Of a stretch of 64,000 nt of DNA, positions 34,201 to 48,036 are shown piece by piece; the stretch's first letter is position 1; each line of letters starts with the position of its first letter. The stretch comes from Mrakia gelida. Its lineage: Eukaryota; Basidiomycota; Tremellomycetes; Cystofilobasidiales; Mrakiaceae. The stretch covers positions 124,001 to 188,000 of the forward strand of contig BRON01000011.1 in NCBI GenBank assembly GCA_024345305.1, given 5' to 3'. The notes beneath the pieces were generated by a model. That model was not told the origin of the DNA and did no database searches. It worked only from the letters and a program-made list of their open reading frames with translations. The position numbers and the translations under genes were made by a program.

Positions 34201-36041
34201 GGGAGGACAAAGCGGAGTCAGCCACGACGCGTTCTTGGTAGCCGAACGAACGAAGAGAAGACTCGAGGTGTTTAACGAGGTTTTGATACGAACCTGAGAT
34301 CTTGAAGCCGTTGATGGAAAGGATGGGAAGAACGGCGCCGGACTCAGTAGGGTCGATGAACTTGTGAGCGTGCCTGTGAAGAGCGAGAAGGGAGCGATGG
34401 AACGAGAACAGGAGGTGATCAGCTCGGCTTCGCCTTCGAAGGGTCGAAAAGACGAGATATGACTCACCAAGCAGTACTTTTAACAGCGAGGAGCATAGAA
34501 GGCTAGTCAGAGAGCGAAAAGGGAGCTGGGGAGTTGACGAAAACTCACGCAGTGGGTCCGGTTTCGCTCTCTCCGTCTCCGATCACCGCGACAGCGATTC
34601 GGTTGGGCTTGTCCATGACCTGTCACATACACGAACAAGACCAAAACCGTCAGTCTCGAGCGTTGTTGAAGAAATTCAGCCCTCGTCGCGCAAACGAAAC
34701 GAAAAGACGCGTCGCGACTCGACTTTCTTCCTCTCCATCCTCGTCTTTTCCACAACTCTCCGCCACCACCTGACCCGAATTCAGCTCCAGATAATGTGAA
34801 CACAACTCACGGATCCGTAAGCAACAGCGAGAGCGTACCCGAGCTCTCCTCCTGCGAAGGCGAACGAGCAAAACGTCGAACCGAAATCGAGGTCAGCTTT
34901 GTCTCCTTCCTTCGTCTCGTCCGAGACTACTCGCCCGTCGCGTCAATAGAGGTACATACCCTCATGAATAGCTCCAGGAGTCTCAGCGTTAACATGGGAA
35001 GGGAATCCTCCAGGGAACGAGAACGCCTTGATGAACTTCTGCAGACCTTCTCTATTTCGACCATACTGAGGGTAGAACTTGGAGATGGCTCCTTCGAGGT
35101 AGAGAGTAGCAAGGACGGCGGGAGCTCCGTGGCCTGGTCCGGTGACGAAGATGAAGCTGAGGTGGGTGGGTGGGGGTGGGTGGGTGGGTGGGGGGAGAGA
35201 AGAAGGGAGGGGGGGGGGAGGGTGAAGTAAGCGAAGGGAGATGGGTTGAGCACGACGACGCGCCGAAAAGTAAAAGACGAGGGGATAGAGGGGGAGGGAA
35301 GTCAGCACTCACTCAGATTCAGGAGAGTTGTTGATGAGCACGTTGGTGTGAGCATAGACGAAGTTGAGTCCTGAGATGGGAAGAAGAAGCGGGAAGAAGA
35401 GGGAAGAGCGAAGGATCAACCGACGTGTCCGGAGGAGAGCGAGAACGAGGAGGGAGAGCGAGGAGGAGAAACGAACCAGGGCAGGTTCCCCAGTGGCCTG
35501 GGAGACGATAGCAGGAAATGAAATGGACAGAGGTGGTACGAGGTCAGCTCATCGAATCATCCTCGAACGAAGAAGGGAGAGGGGAGACCGGCGACGTCGA
35601 CGTCGACCGAACTCCTCGATTCGAGACTCACCGAGCAATCGCCTCTTAACATGCTCATGAGTGAGCTTCTCTTCGACCAAAGTGTTCTCCCTCAGGAAGA
35701 TCTGAGCACATGCGAGGTAGTTGGCTCTGCACGCCCCGAAACCATCGAAAGCCAAAACTCGTCAGCTCGAGCGTCGAGCTCCATCTCCCCTCCCCTCCCC
35801 TTTCTGGCCTCTCCCATCCTCTCCCACAGAACAAAAGGCGCGGGTGCACTCACGCTCTCTGAAACTCCAAAACACCCTCGAGATCAAGCTCCTTGACGGC
35901 TTTAGAAGTCTTTGGATCGAGGGAAACGAGGAGTTTCGAGACGAGCTCTTTGTTGAGGGAGGAGGGGAGGGGAGGAGTGGATCCGTCAAAGGCGGTGTGT
36001 TCGAACGAGCCTCCTTCGGCTTGAGCTGTCGTGGCGGGCAT
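31205..36041 (-). CDS. Xylulose-5-phosphate/fructose-6-phosphate phosphoketolase
   Basis: Splits xylulose-5-P or fructose-6-P with phosphate into acetyl-P plus a triose or tetrose phosphate, using thiamine diphosphate. About 800 residues over roughly 19 exons, all minus strand. Motifs in order: start [93 protein letters not shown]; the ThDP site AVIGDGESETGPTAHAWH; ERTVPGTMDDLELAALFTGY; TPKGWTGPAKLG; GRVIEMLSEHTLQGFLQGY; TETNWRGKCPSLNYIETST; WRQEHNGFSHQNPGLIGSLL; and the end DPAWVGEIPSAE. All expected blocks are present and junctions keep frame, so the gene looks intact. In oleaginous red yeasts this enzyme feeds acetyl-CoA to lipids; that role here is inference. The complex I gene lies upstream in the same direction. 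Confidence 0.96.
35161..35219. repeat. GGGT-repeat / long G run inside a phosphoketolase intron
   Basis: The plus strand shows about eight GGG runs separated by single T residues, then a G10 run at 35209-35218. On the sense strand of the gene it is a C-rich polypyrimidine tract within an intron. Strong G-quadruplex potential on the template strand. Confidence 0.7.
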
Positions 36042-36580
36042 GCTTAGCTGTAGAGAAGAGAAAGGGAGGTGGTGGTGGATGTGGGTTGGGTTTGGTGGGG
36101 GTGATGGGTGAGGGCGAGAGAGAGGGAGGAACGAAAGATTCGGGTGAGCTTGTGAGAGGGGGCGACTTGAGCTCGTCGTCATCTGCCCTCGGAGGGAGCC
36201 GTTTTTTGTGATATTTTCAGCAAGGGAGGACGTGAGCCTTTGGTCTTACGAGGGAGGGCTTACAGCAGGGAAGATTGCAGGGCTCCGAGGGTAGGGGGCG
36301 ACGGCAGAGAGAGGGAGCGGGAGGGAGGAACGCGCGATCAGCTTGATCCGAGCTCGCGACGCGCTTTCATCTCTCGTTCTCTTGGCTTCCCCTCCTCTGG
36401 CGACTCAAGAAGAATGTGGGAGATGAACCGTATGAGAGATATAGAAGGAAGAAAAGGGCGTCGAAGGTCGTGAAAAGAGTGGAAGCAAAGAGAAGGGACG
36501 AAAGAAACGCGTCGAGAAACGAACGTGGCAGAGAGGAATGAAGAGAAACCGGGGAGTAAAAAGCAAGGCGAGCTGGTAGA
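36042..36580. other. Region between complex I gene and phosphoketolase
   Basis: Promoter of the phosphoketolase gene (right-to-left) and 3' flank of the complex I gene. Right next to the phosphoketolase start the minus strand is a CT-rich leader (36050-36130). No coding segment supported. Confidence 0.45.
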
Positions 36581-39726
<3,146 letters not shown>

Positions 39727-40692
39727 TCGAGAGGAAGAGAAGGAAGGGAGGGAGGGGAAGGGTGGGAGGTGGGTGTGGGGAGGAGGGAAGGAGAGCGAGG
39801 GGCCAGCAATCGAGAGGCGAATCAGAGCGGACGCAAATCTTCACTTTCGCTCAAAACATTGAAAATCTTCACTTGGAGGTGACCATGCTCATCTCGTACA
39901 GCTCGTCTAGCATTGTTGAACTTTGCTAGGCGCAAAAGCCTACCAACGAACAACCGGCGGAGATGAGGGTGGGCGCTAGCTCACTCGAGAGAGAAGCTCG
40001 ACGGTGGACTGGTAACAGGATCTACAAGGGTGAGGATGGAATTTCAGGAAGGAGCTCGGGCTCTGCCCTCATCGCTGAGCTGGGGCTTCGTTGGCTTGCG
40101 GACTCGTAGCGAGCTCAAGAGAGCTGGCTCGTCGACGTTCTCCCATCTCTCCTCCCCCGTCCTGCACTCAAATCCTTTCTCCTTTCCCTCCTCTCCCAAG
40201 GCAAACGCCGACGACTGATATCAAAGCATCAAAAAACGGGAGAGGTCGCGAGGTGTAGTGCTATGAAAGAGAGAGAAAGAAAAGCGAATGACGAGCGAGC
40301 GAGCTAGCAAAGATCCATCGAGTCCAGTCCAGTCCGATGCGAGCGAGTGAGCGAGTGTATGTAAGCGTGGACGAGTCCGTGTATAGAGGATGAGGAGAGG
40401 AGAGAAGTGGTGGTGGGGTATACCGAGAAAGAGAGCGAAAAGAGAGGGAGAGAGGAGACAGAGAGAGAAAAAGCAAAGCAAAGACGACGCGTCCGATATC
40501 CGTTTCGACGAGCCAAGCGACGAGGTGGTTCCTGAGTTTCGGACGAGAAGAAGAGAGTCGTGGTCAGTAAAAGTCGAGGAAGGGGTCGAGAGGAGAGATG
40601 GGGGTCGGCGAGAAAGAGGGAGAGAAGGAGAGCTCACCGAACCGAGCGAGAAAGAACGACGCGTCCGATCCGAGGATCCCGAGCGAGTAGAT
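39727..40692. other. Intergenic region, complex I promoter and F-box 3' flank
   Basis: About 970 bases without a supportable gene. A small perfect hairpin TAGGCGCAAAAGCCTA lies near 39929-39944 but has no surrounding tRNA-like structure. Two ACGACGCGTCCGAT copies (about 40483 and 40656) repeat an identical 14-base string 173 bases apart. Confidence 0.45.
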
Positions 40693-42800
40693 TCCTGAGG
40701 ACGAAGGAGAGGCGAGGAGTTTGGTCAGCCTTCTTGGCGGGCAGGAGAAATAGAAGCGTCCTTTAAAGAGAGGGAAAGAAGGAAGAGCAACGACTCACAT
40801 CGAGCCTCGTCGCGTCCATCTTCCAGCCGAAGTCGCTCCTCCTTTTCGCGAACGTAGACGTCGACGGACCGGTCTAAAATCGGATTGATGAGCGGGATTC
40901 AGAGAAAAAGAAGGGAAGAGGAGGCAGGGAGGGGGAAGGGGGAGGGTTCAGCTCAGAAGGAAAGGGAAGCGAAGTTTCGAGCGAGCGAGAGACGAAGAAC
41001 GAGAGCGACGACGCGACTTACCTCCCCAGTAGTTCCACACGTCTGCGTTCTGATCAGGTAGGAAACGAGTCACTCCATCCTCGTCCCTATTTGGAATTAA
41101 AGACGAGACCGGAAGGGAGTCAGTTGATTTGAGCGGAGGGAGAACGAAGGGAAGGGATCGAGAGGGGGAAGAGAAGACGACGAGCGAGAACTCACACATG
41201 TTCGTCGGTAAGGACCGAGTACGGAGACTCTCCTGGAGAAACTCCATCCTTCTTGTCCAAGTCGGCCAGATACTGGTGAAGTTCCTCCAAGCAGGGTCTG
41301 GCGCGAGACTCGGTTTCCTTCAGATGCACGAGACGAATGTGGATCTCGATGTCGGCTGGGAAGTCGTCATCCCACTCGTACGGCTGCCTGAGGAAAGTGT
41401 TGTAGACGTAGTTGACCCTCTTGAGCGTACGATTACGGTCGTCGTAACGAGCGAAGTCTGCCTGGACTTGAACGAAGGTCGCCGTTTCCAATCGCGTCCA
41501 TGCCGTATTTTCGACCTCCAACCTGAGAAGACCATTCTCCGAACAATACTCCGCGACGAGGACGAGGTGCTCAGGGTCCACGAGGTCAAAGATGGGACTG
41601 AAACTCCGGCTCCAGCGTATTCCGGTCAGACGGACGACGAGTTTGAAGAGACGAAGGCGACCGACTGAGGTTCGACGACCAACGAGGTTGGGGAGGTGTC
41701 GCTTGAAGGGGTTTCGAGGGTTGAATGTGGGAAGATACCCTTCCGAATCGAGGACGAGTGTCTGGATGCGGTAGAGGCAAAGGAAGGGAGCGATTCGGAG
41801 GGAAGGGAGGGACGCGATCTGAAGGAGATTGAACGGGGGAGGTCAGCGTTCAGCTCGCTCTTCTTTCCTGCACGTCGCAAAGGCTACTGAAACTGACCCC
41901 AGGAAGACATAGGAGATCCAGAGATTCCTCCCCGTCTAGGTGAACATCGGCGTAGAGTCGTTTGGAGGAGAAGTCGAGGAGGGCGAGGGAGACGAGAGAG
42001 AGGGCGACGAGGGTTGGAGTGTCGGCGTGTTCGACGATGAGAGCCATTATTTCGAGTGGGAGTCGGGGTTGATCGACCTTTCTGGAGGGTGGAGGGGAGA
42101 GAGGGAGTGGATTTCGAGCGACGACCGAGTCGGAGGCGGAAGCTGAAGGAAGGGGACGCGTCGAAAGTCAGCGCGCCGATTCGTTTGAGTCACAGTACAA
42201 GGAGATTGGGGAGAACTGACAGTCGGTTGGGGAGACCTGGACGACGTGAGGCATCGCTTGAGTGTTCGAAACAGCCATCGATGCTCCGACGAGTATGCGA
42301 CCTTTGAACGAGAAAGAGACAAAGAGAGGGCTCAGTCGGGAACGTCGAGACAGAGACGCCTTCGTCGAGCTCGAACTTGTCCAGGAAAAGCTTGACTACT
42401 CACTCTCACGACACTCCGAAGTACACTCTTCCTTAAACTCCTTCAGTTGACCCTCCAGCTCTACCACCCTGGATCTCAGCTCGGTAACCGTCGCCTCCAA
42501 CTCCCAAACTCGTTCTGCCGTCCTCCTCCGCGCCTCGGCCTCCCTCCTCAACTCCCCCTGATGAAGCCTCCCCATCCTCTCTAGCTTGAGAGCCATCTCC
42601 TGCTGAAGGTCCTCTAGTTCGTGTTCCTTGCCATAGGACTCCTGTCTGATGCGATCTGCGAGTCCATCCGACTTCCCGACCGACCATTCCGTGGAGGCGA
42701 GGTCCCACCCGCGAAAGATGTACTGGTCGAGAGCAAAGGCGAGCTTCTCGGTCAGAGGGATGGTGAGGGAGGGAGGTGACGAGGTTGCTGAGCATTCCAT
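40693..42800 (-). CDS. F-box-like protein with N-terminal coiled coil, copy 3
   Basis: Exon 1 (from 42800) encodes MECSATSSPPSLTIPL, FALDQYIFRGWDLASTEW, then a long coiled coil (HELEDLQQEMALKLERM, RVWELEATVTELRSRVVELE). After a linker (ILVGASMAVSNTQAMPHVVQ) comes a degenerate F-box with LPPPTRSSLEIHSLSPL followed by PTLVALSLVSLALLDFSSK. The C-terminal module follows: RIQTLVLDSEGYLPTF, DPEHLVLVAEYCSENGLLR, LETATFVQVQADFARYDDR, LRQPYEWDDDFPADIEIHIR, and a charged end VYVREKEERLRLEDGRDEAR. The stop appears to be formed across an intron (T at 40799 plus GA at 40694-40693); without that splice the frame would run to a TGA at 40725. The coil plus F-box layout matches the neighbour at 43870-45779. 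Confidence 0.65.
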
Positions 42801-43869
42801 GTTGATAGTGGTGGAGGAGGTGAGAGGGAGATCCGTTGAGAGGAACGACGAGAAGGAGGGAAGTCGAGGAGGAGGTTGAGCTCGAGGAAGGAAGGATGAG
42901 GGAGAGCGACCTTTGACCGACGACGACGAGCTCCAGGGTTGCTTGACGATGTCTTAAACGAGAGGTGGAGGTCGAAGGTAGGTGTAGAAGCTTCTCCAAG
43001 CCAATTTTGGAGCTTGGGCGGGAGGGAGGGAGGGTGGTTGTTGGATGGAAGGAAGGGAGGGAACGAAGCTCATCCGTGCCCTCCTTTCCTTGCGATCGAC
43101 CTCAGGAACGAGCTTGGTTGAGAGGAGCGAAGAATGAAGGGAAGGTCGCTGAGCTATCGTAGGCATCTGTAGGTTGAGCTGGGGTGATGTGCGTCGAAGG
43201 AAGAAGGGGAAGGGGAAGGGGAAGGGGGAAGAGAAGCTGGAAGAGATCGAGGAAGGTTGAGGTCAACTCGAAAGCGAGGCTCGGCAAACCTTCCTCTCCT
43301 CCTGGGCCAGGCGTTCATTTCTCTGCATTTTCTACTCCCTTGCAGAAAGAGAGTATGGGGGATGCGTTGACGAAGGTGGTGGTTCTCTGAGAGGACTCTT
43401 CTCTGATCAACTCCCTCGGAGGAGGCAAAGAACTGAGCGACGCGTCGACCTCGAATCAACGAGACGGAAAGCTGAGGAAGTTCTCGAGTCTCCGTCGCTT
43501 CAGCGACTCCGATATCCCGAATGTGCGAGGTCGACGGAGGGAGAGCAAGGACGAGCAGAAGAGCGGTTGGCAGGGGGAAAGGTCCGAATCGACGCGTCGT
43601 CGATGCTGTTTTTCGTTCTTCGTTGGGCAAGAGGGGCCCGAAGAGCCGAGACTGAGCAGAGTCTCGAGCTCGTGTGGTGTAGTGTCAAAAGATAAGCATC
43701 ACTGAAAGGTGGACTTCGAAAGAGAGAGAGAGAGAGGGACCGACGACAGCAGACGAAACCAAAGCTCGAACGAAGGATGTCTTTCCTCCTCGCGTCGTCA
43801 GGAAAAGAAAGGGCATCAATTCGTAAAACTCGAAGAAAAACCAGCAAAGCTCCTCATCCCACTGGTCCG
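42801..43869. other. Region between two coiled-coil/F-box genes
   Basis: Promoter of copy 3 and 3' flank of copy 4, both minus strand. Holds the GGGGAA repeat at 43204-43230 and GACGCGTC palindromes near 43441 and 43592. Open frames on both strands here look like chance products of low-complexity sequence. Confidence 0.4.
43204..43230. repeat. GGGGAA tandem repeat
   Basis: Four near-perfect GGGGAA units on the plus strand, upstream of F-box copy 3 by about 400 bases. Four G4 runs with two-base spacers can form a G-quadruplex. Confidence 0.65.
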
Positions 43870-45779
43870 TCAGCTGTCTCGTCGCTCCCTCCTACCCCAG
43901 ATCTTGAGGAAAGTGGACAAGATGTCCCTCTGCTCAATCGACATCGACTTCACCCTTCCGTCCGCCGTGATCGTGAGGTTGTACGTTTCGACGCTCGGAT
44001 CCTCCGGGGCTCCCCTCTCGAGGTCTCGAACAAGCTGGTCTCCCACCTTCCCCTTCAGCTCCTCGCACCTCCCATCCTTGAACGACGTCTCCCACTTGAA
44101 GGACCAGTCGCTCTTCTCTCCCTCCTCGTTGAGCATGCAGGTCGAGAACGCGAACGATGACTCGAGGAGAGGGACTGTTCCTGGACCGGTAAAGATGACG
44201 GAGTAGAAGCTTTTCCAGGAAGAGAGGAAAGCGAGGTCGTCGCGTCGAAGAGGGAAGGCGGAAGGTCGACTGGAATCGCCTCCGTAGAGCAAAAGCGTGA
44301 TGGGATCTAGGTGGCGAAGGAGAGGATCCCATTTGGTGAGAGCGGAGGGGAAGGGAGAAGAACCGTCGGCCTAGATCCTGAGGTGTCTGAGGAGGACGGA
44401 TCGAGTTGGAACGATCTCCTTGAGCGAGTCGAAGTCGGAAGCGTCGAACTTGTCGGAAGGGTGTCCGAGGCTGAGGGTCTTGGGGAAGAGGTAGATCGAG
44501 ACTCTTTCTTCGTAGCCCTTCACCTGAATGCGCGGGATGTAAGAAGACGAAGCGGAATCAGTTCGAGACTTTCAAGGCGAGGACGCGGAGGACGCGACGC
44601 GACGGAGGCGGAGGGAGAGAAGAGGAAACTGGGACTCACCCTGGCACCCACAAACATGGCAGCAGTCTTCGAATCCATGCGAGCGTCGAGGAGGAAGTAG
44701 AGTCGCGGAGAGAAGAACTTGAGGAACGCGAGGGATACGGCGCAGAGGTTGGCCAAGTCCGAGAGCGGATTTTCTTGAACGACGAGGTCGATGATCTCCT
44801 CGGGAAGAGAGGCGAGGAAGTCGAAGGGTGGACGAGGCTTTGAATTCGAGAGGGAACCTTGGATATGAGCGGATCTGTGGACCTCCTGCGTACAGATATG
44901 GCACATGAGAGGGAGGGAGTGAGGGAAGGGAAGGAAAGGGCCAGAAGGGAGGAGGAACGAAAGCTCACCGAAGCCCAAAGTCACTTTCCCTTCCCTTGTC
45001 CCTGCCCTCTCCAGGCCTCCCACATCCAGTGCTCACCAGCCAGTCCAGTCTTCGATATCTCCTGCATGGTCTTCGCCATCTCCCCGTCTCTCCTCCTGAG
45101 CTCCTCGTTCTCGGCTGAGAGACGAGCGATGGCCGAGGAGTGACCTCCGAGTTGGGACGAGTGAGCTTCGGCTTGAGCTTTGAGAGCTTCGTTCTCGGAC
45201 GAGAGACGACCGACGACGGAGAAGAGATGGGTGAACTGGGCTGCGATAAGATCCCCTGAGAATGAGAGTGGGGTGGTGTTGGGGGGGTGAAAGGGAAGAA
45301 GCGAGGCGGCGAGGAGGGATGCAGAGGGAGGCGTGGCCTTGTCGAGAGAAGCAGCGACCGGAGGAGGAAGATGATGGATGTTCGTTTGAGCGAGATGGCT
45401 AGATTCCTGTGGACGACGATAGGAACGAGATCATATAGTCAGCTTTGCCGTCATCGAAGAGACAGGTCGCATATAAGGGGCAGAGAACGAACGGGAGAGG
45501 TAAGAGGAGGGCTTGGGAGGTGAGCTTGAGGCGACGAGAAGCTGGCGTCGGAAGGGCTCTGAGCTTGCACAGCGACGATCTGAGGCTGCTAGACAGGAGG
45601 AGACGGGGGTGAGATTGGCCAAGTGGATCGGTCAGTTCAGTAATTTATCGAGAAAAGTCGTACGAACGAGGCAGGAGAAGGGAAGGCAAGGAGGGAGGAA
45701 GGGCGCCTGTTGAGCTCGACTCACTCACCTGTTGCTGACCGTCTCTGGCAGAAGCTGATCTCGTTTTTCTTTTAGTCAT
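43870..45779 (-). CDS. F-box-like protein with N-terminal coiled coil, copy 4, with in-frame TAG
   Basis: Start at 45779: MTKRKTRSASARDGQQQ, then an intron. A later exon gives a Ser/Pro region and a coiled coil (FSVVGRLSSENEALKAQAEA, IARLSAENEELRRRDGEMA). The F-box exon reads FDFLASLPEEIIDLVVQENP then ANLCAVSLAFLKFFSPRLY. The C-terminal module reads ERVSIYLFPKTLSLGHPSDK, SLKEIVPTRSVLLRHLRI, then TAG (44373-44371), then continues in the same frame: ADGSSPFPSALTKWDPLLRH, GTVPLLESSFAFSTCMLN, ETYNLTITADGRVKSMSIE, ending at a TGA (43870). The phase between the coil exon and F-box exon does not join cleanly, so a start at MCHICTQEVHRSAH just before the F-box, or decay of the gene, is possible. Divergent from MYND copy 2 with 176 bases between. 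Confidence 0.55.
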
Positions 45780-45955
45780 TGTAGGAGGCGTGTGAAGTCC
45801 TGCTGGTGAAGGAAGAGACGAAGAAGAAGATTCGTTGTTAAGAGGGTGAGGCGGTGAGAGGGAAAGAAGAGGAAGCGAGCTCGACGAGTTCAAGGCGAGC
45901 TCGACGTCGACCTTTCCCTCCTTCCCCTCCCTCCTTTCTCCACCCTCCCTTTCCA
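45780..45955. promoter_or_regulatory. Divergent promoter, F-box copy 4 / MYND copy 2
   Basis: 176 bases between the two start codons. The half nearest the MYND gene is a C/T leader (45910-45955). Shared control of the pair is likely from geometry alone. Confidence 0.5.
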
Positions 45956-47278
45956 ATGGTTCTTCCTTCTCCGACCGAGGTAGCCGAGCTTATGGGTCTC
46001 TCTCCCGTACCTGGACCTCCCGTTCTCAAGAAACCGACGCCCGAAGAGATCGAGCGAGTCCGGAACGTGGTGAGCTCGGTTCCTCCTCCTCCCTTGCTGC
46101 CACTCTTCTCTTCCCGCGCCTGACCTCAATCGCTCTCCCCTTTGTAGCACAGCCAGCTATGCCATGAGACCTCTGACACGTTCAGCAGGTTCGCTGTAGG
46201 TCTTATAGTTGTCGCTCTCTTTCCAAGCTCCGAGTCCAGCAGACGATGCAGTGGTCGAGCGGAACGGAAGCTGACTCTCTCTCTCTCTCTCTCTCTGCTC
46301 TCACCCGAACCAGTCCCAACTCTGCGCCGGCTACCTTCCCAGCCTCATTCGAACGCTCCTCGTCATGCCCATGTCGCTAAAAGGTCCCTCCGGAACATGG
46401 TGGGAGCTGCACCTCGATCTTCTCGATGTCGCCTCGCACGCCAGGACCTCGGGATACTTTCAGTGCTTTGTGCGAGAGAACGAGACAGATGCTCTGGAGC
46501 TCTACGTGTTGGTGCTAGAGTCTATGGGAGGTTTTGGGTCCTTGAGGGTGAGTGTATCATCGTCTTCGTTCCGTGGCGAAAGAGAAGGAAGTGACGAGCT
46601 CACTTCTCGCCCTTCGTTCGGGTCGCTTCCCCCTTCTAGCCAGTTGTTCTCGAGACGAGAATGCTCACCGTTCGAGCCCTCCTCCATTTGTGGGAGAAGC
46701 TCCTCTTGTCCATCCCTCAACAACATCCCTCCCTCGACGAACTACCTCGCCTCAGTCGCCAGACGCTCGACGGTCTCACCAAACTCCTCCTCGTCCTGCC
46801 AGTCGACGCCCGCGCTGAGACTTGGCTCCTCGCCGACGAACGTGATACCTTGGACACCATGGTCAGCTCTCTGCTTAGGTATCCCGAGCATTTCTACGAA
46901 GCGTGCAGGGAAAGCACGAGAGAGTTCCCGGGGCCGTGGTGGAGATGCGAGGCGGGATGCGATGCGAACGGGAGCGACCTGGGTTTGAAGTGTGTGGAGT
47001 GCCCTGAAGGAGACGAGATGATGGCTTGTTCACGAGTGAGTATCGCTCGTCATCTGTTCTGTTGCCTTGACTCGTGCTGACCGTCTTCTTCCTCGCTCTT
47101 CAGTGCCTTACCGTTCGATACTGCTCGAAGGGTTCGTCGCGTCGCGTCGCATCCTTCTTTCTTTCTCCCTCCCTCCCCAAAGACGAGCAAGCTGACTTTC
47201 CCTTCTTTCGACTCCCCAGAACATCAAAAGAAGGATTGGAAGGAGCACAAGAAGATCTGCTTCGAGACGGAGTGGTGA
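45956..47278 (+). CDS. MYND zinc-finger protein, copy 2
   Basis: About 310 residues, same architecture as the gene at 4307. Start MVLPSPTEVAELMGLSP. Exons join in phase through HSQLCHETSDTFSRFA, SQLCAGYLPSLIRTLLVMPM, LHLDLLDVASHARTSGYFQ, PVVLETRMLTVRALLHLWEK and SRQTLDGLTKLLLVLPVD. The C-terminal finger is WWRCEAGCDANGSDLGLKC, CPEGDEMMACSRCLTVRYCS, EHQKKDWKEHKKIC, ending FETEW. The two finger introns sit after ...CSR and ...YCSKE, exactly as in copies 1 and 3. Directly after the stop, a stretch with GACGCGTCGAG leads into an intron donor GTGAGC (3' UTR intron). The second intron ends with a long (CT)n tract. Confidence 0.8.
46275..46296 (+). repeat. (CT)11 microsatellite
   Basis: Pure CT repeat between the CTGAC branch site (46271) and the CAG acceptor of the second intron of MYND copy 2; works as the polypyrimidine tract. 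Confidence 0.75.
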
Positions 47279-48036
47279 AACAAACGAGAGCGACGCGTCG
47301 AGGTGAGCTTTTCTTCGTCCCTCTTCGAGTCTCGTTCCCTCAACTGACTCGATTTCACATCCTGGTTCCCAGGAGGTCCTGCCTCTCGGGTTTTAGGGGA
47401 GTGAAGCGGTCGACTGAACGAGGGGAGAAGGGAAACGGAAGTCGACGCGATGCCTATGATCTTCGTTGATCGGATCGCCTCGTCGCAAGTTTAGGATCCA
47501 GTGCACTCGAGGGATCTGTGAGCTTCTAGACGCTTGCGTCTTTTGTGTCGCACAGTGCTGAAGAGAGACAGCCTGCCGTAAAGGAGGCACGGAGGTCGAA
47601 GGCTGGTGAAGCGCGGACGCGTTGAGATTGCAAGGTCGTCGTGGTTGGTTTGTAACACAAGCTTGGTAAAGGATGGACGGTATGGGCCCTATTTTGCGTG
47701 TTCACCTCTCCTCTTTTCTCTCGGTGAGTTTGGGAGCGTTCCCGCGATTTGCGACAGGTTGAGCTCGAGGGGAAGGCTCGCGACGCGACGATAACAAGGA
47801 TCTTGTTCGCTCCACGTTCTTCTTTGAAGCAGAGCATGGCTCAGACTGAACGCTTAGCCAATCTGAGGCAGCGGTCTTCCGAGCCAAAAGCATCGACACT
47901 TCGTTGTTTTTTTCCCAATGGCCTCCATCGCGACCGACCGACACGCCTCGGCGTCGTGTCGACTTCAGCTCGAGGGCAACTCGTTCGCTTCCCACTTCCA
48001 TCATCCCCTCCTTCTCCTTTTCCCAACGAAGCGAGT
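47279..48036. other. 3' UTR of MYND copy 2 and upstream region of next gene
   Basis: Begins with the spliced 3' UTR of MYND copy 2 (donor near 47302, acceptor near 47371). The rest has no gene that I can support. An alternative in-frame start for the next gene exists at 47836. Confidence 0.4.

Noticed and set aside
39925..39950. Hairpin TAGGCGCAAAAGCCTA considered as part of a tRNA
   Set aside because: No D-loop, anticodon arm or GTTCGA T-loop around it; no tRNA found anywhere in the window.
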